From contig NC_054757.1 of the NCBI RefSeq assembly GCF_018143015.1, forward strand, positions 7,174,501 through 7,238,500: a stretch of 64,000 bases of DNA, in the 5' to 3' direction. Of the stretch, positions 1-13,819 are shown piece by piece. This DNA comes from Lytechinus variegatus (Eukaryota > Echinodermata > Echinoidea > Temnopleuroida > Toxopneustidae). Numbering within the stretch: position 1 is the stretch's first letter; each line of letters opens with the position of its first letter. Under the pieces are notes generated by a model. That model did not search any database. It had not been told where the DNA came from and worked only from the letters and a program-made list of their open reading frames with translations. The position numbers and the translations under genes were made by a program.

Positions 1-700
1 AGATTTAGTGGGCGTCTTTGTGAGGCATAAAAAGACCACTTATTGTTGTTGAAAGGGCTCAGAACCCTGGGGGTCATTATATATACTGACCCCTTTCAGA
101 CAAAAAAAATCATCTTGAATAAGCCAAAATCTACATAACTTAAACGCTAAAGCTTTATTTGAGAGGTTGCATGACACCGTAAATGTTTAAAGGTTTTAAT
201 CAACTGTTTGACTATCAAAAAGTATAAAACTTTTCAGAGGGAAAAAGGTACAGTAAAATAAACAGACTATCATATTCAAACAATTATGATTGAGAATAAG
301 GTGATATTGAAAATAATTTGTGGCCTTTTTCAAAAGAATTTTTGGCTGGATGCTGCCTACCCCAAGACACTGTTGGTATATGCTAATTATGCACATTGCT
401 GCATATAGGATTTCTATTGCAGTTCCCTATTTGTTTTCCCTTTCTTCCTTTTAGTTAATTATGAAAACAAATTACTCTTAAACTTAGTTTTGTTTTGGAA
501 AACAAAAGTCCATCTTGGTAAAACAAGTATTTTGCTTTAAATGCCCTCAATGATATTGATATCATCTGTGCATATGCAAGAACTCTCCATGAAAAATGGT
601 GTACTGTGATTTGATGCAATTCTTTCCAAATTGTGACAAACTGCATGCCCATCTGACCAAAATCGGAATACAGGTCCTCTGTGCAAATACAATCATAGAC
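1..700. other. AT-rich intergenic sequence, nothing recognised
   Basis: No ORF longer than about 66 codons, no exon with bracketing splice sites and no clear repeat boundary is visible here. Confidence 0.5.
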
Positions 701-704
701 ACCA

Positions 705-1110
705 TTTTCATTATACTTTCTAAAACTAGTTTGCTGGAAATCGGTTCAGGAAACCAGTTTGGAAGATTGCTTTGCTAGTGTTCCCATTTGATCAGCCGAA
801 AGTGGTTTTCAAAACCACCTCACATAAAGTGGCCTTGTGGCTATAGAAATGTACTCAGTGGGCGTGACATGTTTCTACACACAGTGTGTAGAGAAGCACG
901 CTCAAAATGCGTGAAGATCGCTTCCCGAAGAATGATTGTGTCCTCACGCTATAACCAGTTTAACGAGGCAAAGCAATCTTGAAAACTACATCCCGAGGTG
1001 GTTTTCTGAACTGGTTTAAAAGATCGCTTCCAAGGCAGCTTTGACCATTCTCTTTAGACGTTAAACTAGTTTCCACTAAACTAGTTTGAGGGTAGTAATG
1101 AGAACGGGGT
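705..1110. mobile_element. Possible degenerate foldback element
   Basis: Both flanks carry an inverted AAACTAGTTT motif (about 723 and 1072-1087). Further inside are inverted versions of a GGTTTTC/GAAAACC block. The arms are too diverged to define ends or a target duplication. It could equally be two unrelated repeats. Confidence 0.3.
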
Positions 1111-1671
1111 CATATATTCCGTCTACGCTGAATGAAGAAAGGAGAGATGAAAGTGTAAAGAAAGGATGGTGACCTCAGCTTAAATCAATCCCTGAAGGTG
1201 ATTTGATGAGTAACATATCTTCCAGACATACAGGCATTTTTTTATGCTTTTTTAATTAAAAATGGCAACCGAGGAAAAATTGGTGCTTTCAGTAGGCAGT
1301 TGTGGTGAGAACATGCATATGCTCTTGATCTATAGACATTGGGTTCAATCGATCCATGCATATCACAAGTACAGTCACATTCTATTTATGAGGAAGGAAT
1401 ATGAATTGTAAATAATGTCAACTTTGTTTAAAATATGGCAAGGTGGATCAAATAAGGGAGAAATGGAATAACCCTGCCTCCTCCATCTACAAGAATTCCC
1501 CCTCTCCCAAAGTTGAATTTTCATCATCTTCAGGAACCGGTGTTGAAAATTTAAACATATCATGATTCCCATTGGATTGTTTGTATGTTTATATATAGCT
1601 ATTAGGTAATAACAGATTTTCAAATCAATTCCCTAAATCTATGACACTGTAAGATCATACTTTTGCTAGTC

Positions 1672-2250
1672 TTAAAGGAGAATGAAACCTTTGGAACAGG
1701 ATAGCTTGTGTGAAAACAGAATAATCAAAGAAACATATCAACGAAAGTTTGAGAAATATCTGACAAATAACGAGAAAGTTATGAGCATTTGAATATTGAG
1801 ATCACTAATGCTATGGAGATCCTCATATTGGCAATGCAACAAAGCTGCGTGATGTCACTTGTGAACACTCTCAGCATTTCTTTAGTACATATTCCCTTTT
1901 ATCACATCTTTCTTTAGATCATGTATTCTTTCTTTAGGAGAGCATGTAATACAGATTTTTAAAGAATAAATCATGGATAAAGAGTTTGTATCACCTGAAG
2001 AAAAAGCAAAAAGAGACATTATGGGGGTATTTTATAGTCCATCAAAGGGAAAGTTGTTCTCATGTGACATCACATATCCTTGTCGCATTGCCAATGGCAG
2101 GATCTCCATAGCATTAGTGATTGCAATATACAAATGCTCATAACTTTCTCATTATTTGTCCGATTTTTCTCAAACTTTCTTTGTTTTTATTCTTTGATTT
2201 TTCTGTTTCGACACAAGCCTAATTGTTCCAAAGATTTCATTCCCATTTAA
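1672..2250. mobile_element. Foldback MITE flanked by TTAA (family A)
   Basis: The first and last roughly 190 bp are inverted copies of each other at roughly 80-85% by eye. The left arm reads TTAAAGGAGAATGAAACC and the reverse complement of the right arm reads TTAAATGGGAATGAAATC. TTAA stands at both ends (1672-1675 and 2247-2250), consistent with a TTAA target duplication. There is no coding capacity. It is a non-autonomous element whose autonomous partner is not in the window. Confidence 0.85.
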
Positions 2251-4785
2251 AAGTGATGAAATACTGGATTATATAAATGCTCTGCATCACTCCTACTGGA
2301 ATGATAAAAGCATAAGAGTATCAACAGCAAAAAAAAAGAACAGTCCCTAAGATGTGTCCATGTGAACCAATCTTCATAAAAATAAATACTGTACAACATC
2401 AAAGGGCTTCACATGCAATGAACGGTTGAATCGCACAAAGCATTATACATCACCTGCTATATCCCCTATGACATTTTCCGTCAACAGCGGCACTTTCGGT
2501 TTTCGATTTCCAACATCAAATATTTGCTAAGCTGAGCCCAGCTTGTATAGATATCACTCTTATTTCCACTATATGCCCCATGGATTTTTTTTCCCCTTTA
2601 CTCAATGTAGCCTTACCAAACTACTGAACAATTTTTTGATAGAAATTATGCATCCTATTTTTGTGGTACGTGTTTATTCACAGCAGGCTTTTTCAAATTT
2701 CAGTGTTGTAAAAAATGTTAGTTCATCTTAAAAGTTGGGTTTGTGAAAAGTGTTTGAGTTTAGTCATTCATCCAGAGATTTTATTTAATGTCATCCTGTG
2801 TATTAAAAACAAACACCTTTTCAAGTATTTTTTGTAATCCAAAAATAAACATTAAATCTTACACATGAAGTGCATTATGGTCTTAATTCATAACAAAATT
2901 TAGCAAGAATTAAGACAAAATAATCTACACCATTACACAGATCTTATATCTTTGAAATATACATTAGGGTCAGATTTCAAGGTTCTCATAATATGTAAAG
3001 GAAAATTACTTTAGGATTACCAAGTAACATACATAAAAAAAAAATACTTTATAAATCCTGCTCAATATTTATTCAGTGGATCAGTACCGTAAAAAAGGGC
3101 ATCTGAATTAGATTAAAATATACAGATCTAGACATTTTTAATCAAAGTAGAGCCTAGGTATGATTAAAATTTGCGAAGAAATTAATATTTTAACAAAAGA
3201 AGTATATTAGCATTGACTAAAATATATAGCACAAAAAGGATATTATGAAGTGAAATGAATAGAAAGGGTGGCTATTCCCAAACACATACACAAAGCAACT
3301 TGTTAAAAGTCCTTTTCAAGATTGCTGACATGAATCCATGCTTGCCTTCCAAATTGTTTCATGCTATGAATTGCTGACCAAACAAATTATACATTCACCA
3401 TATTGCTATAACCACAATAGAAGGTCTTTTAAAGAATACTAAATATTCACTGACCGTAAGAGATGATGGGCATCTGCCCTAAGCTTGCGTTGCCATGGGA
3501 ACTCCTCCTATTGACAATGGGAGAAGCCATGGCATGGATTGCATCGACTAGTCTACAGCATCAGACACAGCTTTGTTCATTTTCATTACCGGTTATACAT
3601 TTGTGGTTTCCTTATCATAATATTTCTATGCAACAGTTATTGCAATATTTGAAATTAAGTATATCTCAAATCACTGGTTTCTCAATTTTAATATTTTTAT
3701 GAAAATTTGAAAACGAGGAAATATCTAAAAGGAAGTCCCCCTGAATGTGAATCAAAGATATGACATAAGAAATGATGCAATATAGAATAGATAATCTTAA
3801 AGATTTTTTCAAAACACTTAAAAACTTGACAGTTACTCATATATGTTATAATGCAATTAATAACTATAAGCTGACATATTTTACTTTTTTTCATTTTCAA
3901 ACCATACAGTATCTAAATATGGAAAGGAATCCCTACATGTACACATAAAATACAACTGAATCACTCTTCAGTTACAAATAACACATTCAAATAACAATAA
4001 TACCATCAATTCAACTCAATTAACAATACTTACACTTATCTCTCTACATGTTTATCTTCCCCTTCAGCTCGCTATATCATGCAAGACTAGCTATTGAAGC
4101 ACACAACATTTGTTTTATACCCGCACACGAATAATTCCTCCCCACGAACTGCCATTTGCCTGCCTTTAATGAATCTCAAAAGGGCGATGGCAAATGCGAC
4201 ACAAAGAGGTTCGGGAAATTAAATGGTTAACTATGGTGTGATGTATAGCATACGGTCAGCTGGGAGATAGGCTTTACTAATGCCTTGTTGATAATGACTT
4301 GTGCCCGTCCAAAACAAGAAGATGGATTGATATTTAATTCACACCCATTTGGAGAGGGGTTTCATTTACAATGACTGATAACACTTCTTGAATTCCGTAC
4401 AGGTACACGTACATCATTTATTTCTGATGATTGTGTGTGAAATGGCTTCTAAATGCAGGAACTCTAAAATAATTAATGCATTGAGAGTCAAAGATCTCTG
4501 TCTTATCAATATATATGAACTCTATACTGCAGCACTTCATTTTGCTAAAAACATCAGATCAGTGGATATAATGATTTATGTTATTGCAGCCAGTAAGAAA
4601 TCAACATATATTTTGTTCATTTTTAAATTACAATCAATGAAGAGTACATGCCAATAGAAATTGCATCAAAATTACTTTTGCTGCACTTGAACAGTGAAGG
4701 TATATTAACATATAGGTAGAGTATAGGCCTATATATTAATTTGTCATAAAGAAAATAAATTGACTTTCAGTATCAATACATATTT
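2251..4785. other. AT-rich intergenic sequence, nothing recognised
   Basis: No exon-like segment with splice sites and no bounded repeat could be supported. Short ORFs here have no recognisable motif. Confidence 0.45.
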
Positions 4786-4787
4786 CT

Positions 4788-5230
4788 TCTGATTCTGATA
4801 ATATCTCGGTTGAAAATTCAGCAATATTACATTTAGAGATAGATGTTTTCAATACTGATTCAACAATGGAACCGAAAAACATGATTTCAACTAAAAGTCT
4901 GTTGAATCATGATTCCAAAGTGAAATGCTGTTGATTGAGCACAACTGAATTCATTCAAATGACTGGTTTGTTTGTATTAAGTCACATCTTGTCACAAATC
5001 AAATAAAACTGCTTTCCATTTCTGTACAATTGTTCTGATAATATCTCGGTTTAAAAACCAGCATTGCATGGTACATTTCTTCTAAATACTAATTTAACTA
5101 AAAATCGCATGATCACAAACTCACAACATTATTTCAACTCAAAGTCTGTCAAATCAAAATTCTCTGGCGAAATGTTACGGTTTACAGTGCAACCTGAATT
5201 CATGTGACTTCTGATAAAGGTTTTGAATAT
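4788..5230. repeat. Diverged tandem duplication, unit about 246 bp
   Basis: The block beginning CTGATAATATCTCGG occurs at about 4793 and again at about 5035. In both copies it is followed by an ATTTCAACT..AAAGTCTGT segment and then a CTGAATTCAT segment in the same order. There are two diverged copies and no coding content. Confidence 0.6.
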
Positions 5231-5509
5231 ATTCTCACATCCTGACGGCACTTCGGAAATGTCAAAATTTCTTTGGCGCGTGCCTGGACAACATGAAAGG
5301 TGGTTACAGGAAGCCATGGTGGCTGCAATGCACAAAGTAAGAATCAAATTCTGCAATTAGTGCTTCTACCTGGAAAATTATGCAACTGAAGTATCACAAT
5401 CAACTTATGTACACCTGAAGGAACTCAGTAGTGATTCTGTAATGATATAAAACCGTGTATTAGATTCTTAGTAAAACCTGTTGAATAAGATCTGCATTTT
5501 GGGGGGTGA

Positions 5510-6115
5510 TTTTATTTTCACATACTTTGGAAGACCCTAATCACCAAGATTTTTACTTAGTTACATGTAAAAAAATGAATTTGTATATATGGCCATGGCT
5601 TACCAATTTGCAGAATCACAACTCATATTTTAGCTGAATTATCATAAAAAATTTTTTTTTATCCAACACAAGGTTATTGGCTTATTCACATGCAGATATT
5701 GATATTCTTAAGGTAATTTGATTTCAAAAAGTTTGCCGGAACCGTATTATAAAAAATGACCACTTCAATTGGAAATGAATATGGCCATGGACACACATTG
5801 CAAAATCTAAATGGATTATCCGACAACTCAAACTGAATAATCATAAACTTATTATCATTTTCATCTTTACACAGAAACATTGGCTTTTTCACAGGCAGAC
5901 ACATATATTTCAATATTGATTTCACATATACCTATTTGTAAGACCCTCATCACCAAAAATTTCTAGTTGAACTGGAAATGAATATCGTGCATGGATACAT
6001 ATTGCAAATTCTGAATTGTTCATCCCACAACCCATGATTAACCTGATATAAAGTGATTAAAAATGCTTTATCTGGGAACATTGGCTTTATTACAGGCAGA
6101 CACATATCCGATTAG
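5510..6115. repeat. Three diverged tandem units of about 205 bp
   Basis: Each unit contains, in order, an AAGACCCT..TCACCAA segment (lost in the middle copy), an AATGAATAT..CATGG segment, an ATTGCA segment and a TTGGCTT..CAGGCAGACACATAT segment. The units start near 5510, 5725 and 5935. Their divergence suggests an old local amplification. Confidence 0.55.
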
Positions 6116-7389
6116 CGTAGAATCAGACCGGATCCAGATCATTTTCAAGATGAAGTCACTCACCGAAAGTCAACCAGATGAAAGTGCTTTACCCTCTAAA
6201 ATTGATCAATATAGTTATAGATAACGGTGGATGAATTGATAAGGGGGCATCCCAATGGAGGGGGGATACCATTTATTCATGAATTTTTAAAATAGCAATC
6301 TGTTAATGCTCTGTAAATTTCACCTGATGTGCCCATGCTACTTTTCAGCTTTTAAATTAATTGCTAAATTCGACATCGCTGTTGCAATGGATTCTTGGTA
6401 ATCAGGGTGGACTGATGTATTGAAATTATTGCAGTCCTCCATCCATATTTGGAAGTACTAATTTACCAGACATAGTGAAATAGTTAAAAGCAACGCAACA
6501 ATATCCTTGTTGCTGAGCTGAACATAATATGAAATTGATTAAATACAAAACTTGACATATTTAGTTTCACCTCCTTTCCCTAAATGACAGGAATACACTT
6601 TAGATAGCATCGTGTAAAGGGTTTAGGTAATCACAATTTTTAATTTCTTGGTTTACATATAATATTTCAACTTTTTAACAACAAAGAAAATATAATGCTG
6701 AAATGTTCTAGTTCTGTTTTCACTTTACTGAAAGTATACAGTATATTATATCATTACAGGTTAAAAAATAATCATGAATACACAAATCTTCAGAAACATC
6801 TAATAAAACTGTAATTACTTACAATATAAAGGTGTGTAATTACTTACAATATAGAGGTGCACAATATGTATATAATTCTTTTAACGCAAATTCAAAAAAG
6901 CATCGTGTTTCCTTGCTTAAAATAAAGTACACCAGACTAAAGTATATCAAATCATAACAATTATTTTTAAAGGTCAACTCTTACACACTCAAATATGCCT
7001 TACTGTTTATGTAAACAGATACTCCTTGCGATTAAAATCAGAATGCTTTTCAATGGAATAAAGAATACCTAATTTTGTTGTGGCACGCATTAAACCTACA
7101 TACGGTAATTATATGTTTGCAGATAAACAGGGCAGGCGCCTGAGTCGACAGCATGGTATACAGGGCACTACTGGACAAACACTGTTGCCATGGAAATCCT
7201 CTTTTTTGCAATTCTAAACTGGTTAACAGGTAGAGTGTGAGAGCATGAATATGTGGTTGGTACGGTTTCAGATTCATTGGGTGTGACTCATTGACATGAT
7301 TATGCATGGAATTTGATGATGAGAAAGAGATAACAACAAAAAGGGTAAAATAATAAACACATCTGTTGATGATTTTTAATGCCATAAAA
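6116..7389. other. Intergenic sequence with a small 25-bp direct repeat
   Basis: The only structure seen is a two-copy tandem repeat at about 6822-6872 (GTAATTACTTACAATATA units). No gene is supported. Confidence 0.45.
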
Positions 7390-7394
7390 TGAAT

Positions 7395-7805
7395 CATCAT
7401 ACTCTAAAAATGAGACAAAGGTGAGAAAGGGGAAAGGAAAAGGGATGGAGAAGAGAGGATAAGAAAGAAGAGTCACGATGCAAATATGAGAAGGTGAAAG
7501 AGAAGGGATAGTACAAGTGAGAGAGAGAAAAAAAAACAGAGATAAGGGGAAATGGAGATAAAAAAGAAAAAAGAAAGAAAGAGGCTGAAAAGAAAGAGAA
7601 GCAGGAAACTGGAGAAAGGGAGAGTAAGAGAGAGATAAAAAGATCGATGAGAGAAAAAAAAGAAAAAGATGGTTACTTAGAAGATGAGAAAGAGAATTGA
7701 GAGATGACATAGGGATTGAGAGAAATAAAAGAGAGATGCAAATAAAGAAATGAGGGGGAAGAGAAAGAGAGGAAGAAACAGAGAGAGAGAGAAGAGCAAT
7801 AATTG
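7395..7805. repeat. Polypurine (GA-rich) tract of about 410 bp
   Basis: The + strand is almost entirely A and G, dominated by GAGA, AAAG and GGGA runs. The opposite strand is therefore polypyrimidine and yields long spurious Ser/Leu/Phe/Pro ORFs. Tracts of this type can adopt triplex (H-DNA) structures; that is known of such sequences and not shown here. Confidence 0.85.
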
Positions 7806-9984
7806 AGAGTAAAGAAAAAACCTATGTCATTCTAGCATGTAAACCATCATTTTGTAAGAAGAATGACAATAAATTCAAGCCATATCTAAAAACACCACAG
7901 TCAACAAGTTGATATCTTATGAAGATAACACATTACTGGCACAAAGTCAGTATGAAACCTAAGTTTTGACTCTGTATCTTCCAATTTATTTATTTTTTGT
8001 TACAAATGATTCTAATTAAAACTTATAAATGATGCAAGCAATAAGAAATAGATAGTCCAAACTGGGGTAAGTGTAAAAATAAGATTTGCTTAAATTCATT
8101 CTTGATCATTTAGGTGTAAGTGATAAAAAAAACAAGCATGACCAAAATATAACGGTGAGAGCATATACACCTTGAAATCTTTATAACAATGCTTTGTAGT
8201 AAAATTCACTATCCCCAAAATAATACGACATTTGAGAGAGGAACTTTTTAACAAATATAATTCAAAGGATCATGAAATTACTATAATTTCCAATTTCAAA
8301 AAGAGCTACTAATCTGTTTTGTAATTTTGACTACATCCTAACATTTGTCAGTCTTTGTGTTTAAAATAAAATATGTAATGTATATTATCTAAGAAATTCA
8401 TAGAAATCAAATGAGAACAGGAGATAATAAAAAGATATAAACATCCACCCCCCCCAAAAAAAAAATAATAATAATAAATAAAAAGAAAAAAATCTATGGC
8501 TCAAATGCCACATAAAATGATAAATAGAAATGCATACATGCAGTTGAAAGAAAGTGCTTATTATCATCCCTACCTATCCTAATTCTATCGATATTGGCTT
8601 TATACACAGAAACAGAAAGCAGGTCTGTATGCTATTGATTTGATGTAGATTGCATAGTCAAGGCCATATGACAAAATTCAAAATGGCTGCCAATTAGCAT
8701 CTCCATAGTGCTGGAATGGCTAATTAGAATCCACCAACTGACATTAAAATCTCCAATGCATCTCATTAATTGTGTATCTTTCATGCATAGCTTTAAAAAT
8801 AGTTATTCCTAATGTATGACTCAAATTAGCATTTTCCCATCAAGTTCACAATCACATCTTCTACAATGCAATGTATATTATGTAAATAGTTCTTGCAAAT
8901 ATTGTTTGGCTGATTTGCTTCATTTGGTTGGGACAACTACTAGTATCATACGCATTCAGCAAGAGATAAAGCCATGTTTATTAAATGCAGACTTGGTTTA
9001 TGTATGTTTTTCTCGACTGCTATACTCATTTTCAATTCATAGAGATATTCATCCTGAAACATTTTAGTTGAAAGAACTCAATATAGGCAGGATTATGTAT
9101 CAATGAATGAACACAATACCTTCTCTTCAATCACTAAGGCTTTTTAAATGGATTTCTGATATCATATACCAGCTGAATTCACCGATTTATAGCAGCACAA
9201 TGTACCGTTTAATTGACTTTTGCAGCACTGGTTTCGATGACGAACAACCCCCCCCCCCCACACACACACTCTCTCGCCCCATATCCCCTACTGTCCCTTT
9301 CCCCTTTAGCTACCCCTCCCTTTCCTTCCCCTTTTCCATTTCCCCTTCCCCACTCCTGCATCATTGCATCCAATTTCAAAGTGATTTTTTTTTCAGGGCT
9401 GAATGAACGATTTGAGCATCATCTTACTTTCCTAAACATTCTGCTTCATGAGTTTGATTCCACTTTATCATTCTCCTCTCCCTAATTTCTTCATTTCCAT
9501 GACAACAATAACATGAATAGCCACAGTAGTGGAAATTTAAAAAAAATTAATGATTATCTATCACAATGATTGAAAAAAAAATGACAAGCTTTTTTAGAAA
9601 AAAATACTTTCTCTCAATCGATGAATTTAAAGTTCAAGCATCCTGTGAAATATTTGGGAGGAAATTGAATTCATCTCCATACTGCATTCAGCACTGTCAG
9701 TGCTACTCATTAAAAACAGAATCTCACATGTTTTTAGACTAAGCCTCAAATATTTTCTATACTGTACTCAGTGATTTTCTCTCACACTCCTAGCCTAGCT
9801 AACCTGGAAATATTCACACCAAAGAGAAAAAGGGGTCGGCATAGCAATACAACAAATTTACGTCATACTACAGATGTGACAAATGGCATAGTAACAGGAA
9901 ATGCTAAACAGGGGGTGTTGTTCAGATTCATGTAAACAAGAAAATCATAGTTCAATAGAAAAACAAAATCTCATAGATCATTTG
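7806..9984. other. Intergenic sequence with C-rich low-complexity patch
   Basis: A C-rich stretch with a short CA run lies at about 9247-9360. No exon or bounded element was found. Confidence 0.45.
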
Positions 9985-10075
9985 ATAATAATAATAACGG
10001 TTATTTATATGCGCTACACACAAAAAGTATCACAGCGCTTACAATTGTCAGAAATGAAATATAAATATAAATCTT
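9985..10075 (-). repeat. SINE 3' end fragment
   Basis: Read on the - strand this gives an AAGCGCT..GCGCATATAAAT segment followed by an ATT microsatellite. That is the 3' end pattern of the tRNA-derived SINEs at 28588-28844 and 41366-41473. No tRNA-like head is found, so it is a 5'-truncated copy. Confidence 0.4.
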
Positions 10076-12130
10076 AAGTAACAAAAAAGTATAGAATTAT
10101 ATACATTAAATTGTATCAACTATTAGTGTTCTCAACTGCGCCAGATGAGGCCTGGTGGCCTCTTGCTTGCTGCTTCGGTCACCAACAATTTAAGGGACAT
10201 TTAGTGGTTTGCTAAAATATGTCTCATTTGATTTTGATGCATTTCTTGGCAGTGATTTCCGCTAACAACAGTGAAATATTTATCAATTTTGGTTGAGAGA
10301 TTGGATTGTGTGAAAGATATTGTCTAAATGTGATGAGAAAATGTTGACCATAATGCCTCTGAGAATTAATGTATGCTGTCACATTCACTGCACATTAAAT
10401 GCAGAGTAAAAAATTAAGATGCAACCTTGAAATTGCAAAATGCTTGTACACATACACGCAAACACGACTTTTGCATGTAAAGAGAAATGTTAATTTGTTA
10501 ATGGTAATAGTTAAGTTGTCAATAAAAATATGTGAGTATATTTCTTGGGATCTATGCCCCAATGAAAATATGATTTCACTCAGCAAATGTATATGGAAGT
10601 CTGTGCTTTCATTTTCTTACCAAAAGAAATGTAATTGCAACTAAAACATAAAATGATTTTGATAAAAGTTACACACACAGAAAAAAAAATCTGTAATTAG
10701 ATTTTTTTTTTACTTTACAACCACTTCAATCTATTGATTTTTCTTACCTTTTCAATTGATCAGGGTTTTTTTCACTAACTCTGTCAAGTACAATATTGAA
10801 ATATCACTTCACAAAAAAAAAATCACCAAAGCTTGAATAAACACAGGTACAGTTTGCCCTTCCTTTGCACCCCCCCCCCCATTTTCCCTCTCTTTTCCCC
10901 TCAATTTCGTAGCAGCTGGCATCCAGGGCCAGTACTACGGAAAGTTTTTGAGGCACGTGTCAAATCAATATATACACACACCCAGTGCAGTTGAGCAGTT
11001 CAATGTCATTGAAAGAGCTCTAAAGCCTATCTCATGGATTATTTTTTGTGATGGTTGGATGCACACGACAGATGCTCGTAAGGGAATTCTAGGTCCGAAG
11101 TGAGAACCAACATGGAAACTATTGTCCAGACTTGAGAGGTCGGATTGATCTGAGGTTGATATGGAAATAAAGATTGATGACATAATAGCAAACTTAGGGG
11201 TGTGTCTCTAGTGGGTACTGAGGATATGCTTTGTCGAGTCAAGCCCCCAACCCTGAAAAATTGTTATTATAAAATGCTTCTGGAACTTCTCTGCTTAAGT
11301 GCTTCAAACGATTCTTGTCTACATCTTTTAGTTCTACTGATATTAAAGAGGAATCACAAGGATCAATTCTATTTATTGCAACAAGAATAATAGAATAATT
11401 TTTTTTTCAAGAAACATTAATAACCCCAACATTTTCCCCATAAATGCCAGCCACAATTATCATAAGCAACCTCATGTTATTAATATTCCCACTCTTTGGG
11501 CAAGGCCACTTGTCCTCAGGGCACATTATCTACTAGTACACCATAAATATGGAATTAAAAAGGGGGCTAACAATAAAAAAAAGAGAGAAAAAAGGGGGCA
11601 CAACAAATCTAAAAGGCCAATGAGAAGGGCAGCAAGGCTAGTAAACAGTGCATCCACTCCAAGTCATGGTGTTTGAGGACTTTGGTATAATTTCAGTCCT
11701 GAATCATGATCACCATCACCAGCACGGCAATAAATATAGGGATTGAAGCGAACTGGCCCCAAAAATGCCCCAATAGCCCTGCAAAAATTAAAAACATCCC
11801 CTATATCCCTCTAGAGTCCAATGAACACTGAGGCAAATTTCATGTGTCAAACTTACTAGGGCTGGTGAGCTAAAAAAAAGTAACTCCAGAAGATTCACGA
11901 TTCATACCTAAAAAACAGTAATCAATATATTCATGTTTGTTATACAATAAATACACATTTTTGCCAACCAACTTTGTTTAGCATTTATCATAAGAGAAAA
12001 GCTCTCAGTTAAGTCCTGTACAGTGTAAAAATTGGCTACATAAAAAAAAATCCTTTTCTGTTTCAGTCTATAAAAAAATTTGAAGCAAAATGCAATTTGA
12101 TAACAGGAAAATTATTCACAATATACTATA
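10076..12130. other. Intergenic sequence, nothing recognised
   Basis: The region is AT-rich with homopolymer patches (a C run near 10870, A-rich near 11570). No gene or bounded repeat is supported. Confidence 0.45.
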
Positions 12131-12138
12131 ACCACCAG

Positions 12139-12235
12139 CATTGGCGGCGGAGCAGAGGATTATCGTTTGTGTTTGGGGGGACGGCTATTGTTTGGCCCCC
12201 CCAAAAAAAGATAATCCTCTGCTCTGCCGCCTATG
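12139..12235. mobile_element. 97-bp hAT-type MITE with 8-bp target duplication
   Basis: The element begins CATTGGCGGCGGAGCAGAGG and ends with its inverse, giving terminal inverted repeats of about 26 bp with two mismatches. ACCACCAG is duplicated directly on both sides (12131-12138 and 12236-12243). Eight-bp duplications and termini starting CA are typical of hAT transposons. The element is mostly inverted repeat with a G-rich/C-rich centre. Confidence 0.88.
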
Positions 12236-12470
12236 ACCACCAGCACCACAATAATAAAAAATATCAGAATGATTTGCACCATCATAATCATCATAACAAC
12301 TAATCATCATTATCATCACCACCACCACCACCACCACTATCATCATCATCACTACCACTGCTATCATCATAACCATAATCATCATTATCATCAACAATCA
12401 CTGTCATCATCATCACCGATCACCACCACCACAATCATCACCGTAACATTTCATCTTCACCATCATCATT
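12236..12470. repeat. CAT/CAC trinucleotide microsatellite
   Basis: Long runs of ATC and ACC triplets, with a block of about ten CAC units near 12318-12340. The hAT-type MITE at 12139-12235 inserted at its edge. Confidence 0.85.
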
Positions 12471-13103
12471 TTGGTACAATCTCCGAAATGCCAGGAGTTC
12501 AATCACTTTGCCATCATATTCTCAGCTTAAACCTCTCAAATTGTGTTGGACTTCCCAATTTTCAAACATGAACATCAGTGTTTAGAATTGGAAATTACCA
12601 TTTTCGCTATGCGCAGCGCGGCGTGTGGGTAGAGCGGAAGAAAGAATATCACCTGTGTATCTCCACAACGCTAAGACCGACAACCCCGGAGTTCTCCTCG
12701 GAGTGCATCCCGACCCGCATCACATGCACTGCATTATTAACCTCCGAATTAACTTTCGAAGCAACATCATATTTATAAACTTAAAAACAACGAACTGCAA
12801 CAAAAAAGTTACTCACTGAATCATCAGCATTCGTTTATATGTCAAGATGGATCTCTTCCTCTGTCACATGCACAGTTTTCAGATGTTTGATATCTTATTT
12901 CAGCGTAATTAAAGATAAAAGTTCACCGAATACAAAATTGGCTAAAGTGACTCCATGACTTCCAGCTTCTACACATAGCAGACGATAGACAACCTGCGAT
13001 ATCGTCATCAGAGAGGCTATATCGCGATTTGCCTGCGTTGAGGGCGTAAGTGCAATGGATTCGAATAGAACATTCAATAGGCTTCATTGCTTTTGATTTT
13101 CAT
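12471..13103. other. Intergenic sequence, nothing recognised
   Basis: Unique-looking sequence with no supported exon. Confidence 0.4.
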
Positions 13104-13712
13104 GGGGGATGGTCCACGCTGAAAATATTCATATCTAAATAAATAGTGTAAAATTCACAGAGCAAAATGCTGAAAATTTCATCAAAATCGGATTATAAAG
13201 TAACAAAGTTATTGAATTTTAAACTTTATAAATATTTAGTGAAAACGGTTATACGCACATCGTCATGAATATTCATTATATGGGCTGATGATTACACATC
13301 TCCACTTTTCTTTTTCTTATGCTATTACATGAAAACATAAATGTTTCATTTTTTCATACATTTGTAAATGACGTGTCTCCATTATGATGAAATAAGCCTG
13401 CGGCAATAAATACCTATAATGCACTTAATCCGTTGTCGATCCACTTGTTTTAGTTCTTGGTAGAACATTTTTTGAATAAACCTAATTTCATATAATATTA
13501 CAAAAGAACAAGTTGGGATATGACATCACGAGCCCACCCAATGAATGTTCATAAAGACTTGCCTAGAACTGTTTCACCGGAATAATGCAAATGTTTAAAA
13601 TTCAATAACTTTGTTATATGTTATCCGATTTTGATCAAATTTTCAGCATGTTGCTCTGAAAATTTTACTCTATTTATCGAGATAGAAATATCTCCAGCCT
13701 AGACCATCCCTA
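13104..13712. mobile_element. Foldback MITE, family B copy 1
   Basis: Inverted arms of about 220 bp start GGGATGG on the left and end CCATCCC on the right. The copy at 32234-32846 matches along its full length, including the sub-terminal segment with ATCGGAT and GCTGAAAATTT. The TTAA flanks seen on the second copy have decayed here. There is no coding capacity. Confidence 0.85.
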
Positions 13713-13819
13713 TAATATCTTTTGAAAACTTGAAATTGACGAGCAAAATCAGTCGAATTATCTTTCGAGACACTCCTAGAAAGGGTCTTCTACTTGTAAT
13801 AATGAATAACAATAATATT

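Noticed and set aside
3460..3700. 79-codon + strand ORF starting MMGICPKLALPWELL
   Set aside because: There are no bracketing splice sites and no motif. A GTTGCCATGG block shared with about 7187 is too short to interpret.
7050..7710. - strand ORFs of 116 and 136 codons
   Set aside because: They are opposite a GA-rich tract, have low-complexity composition, and have no homology that I recognise.
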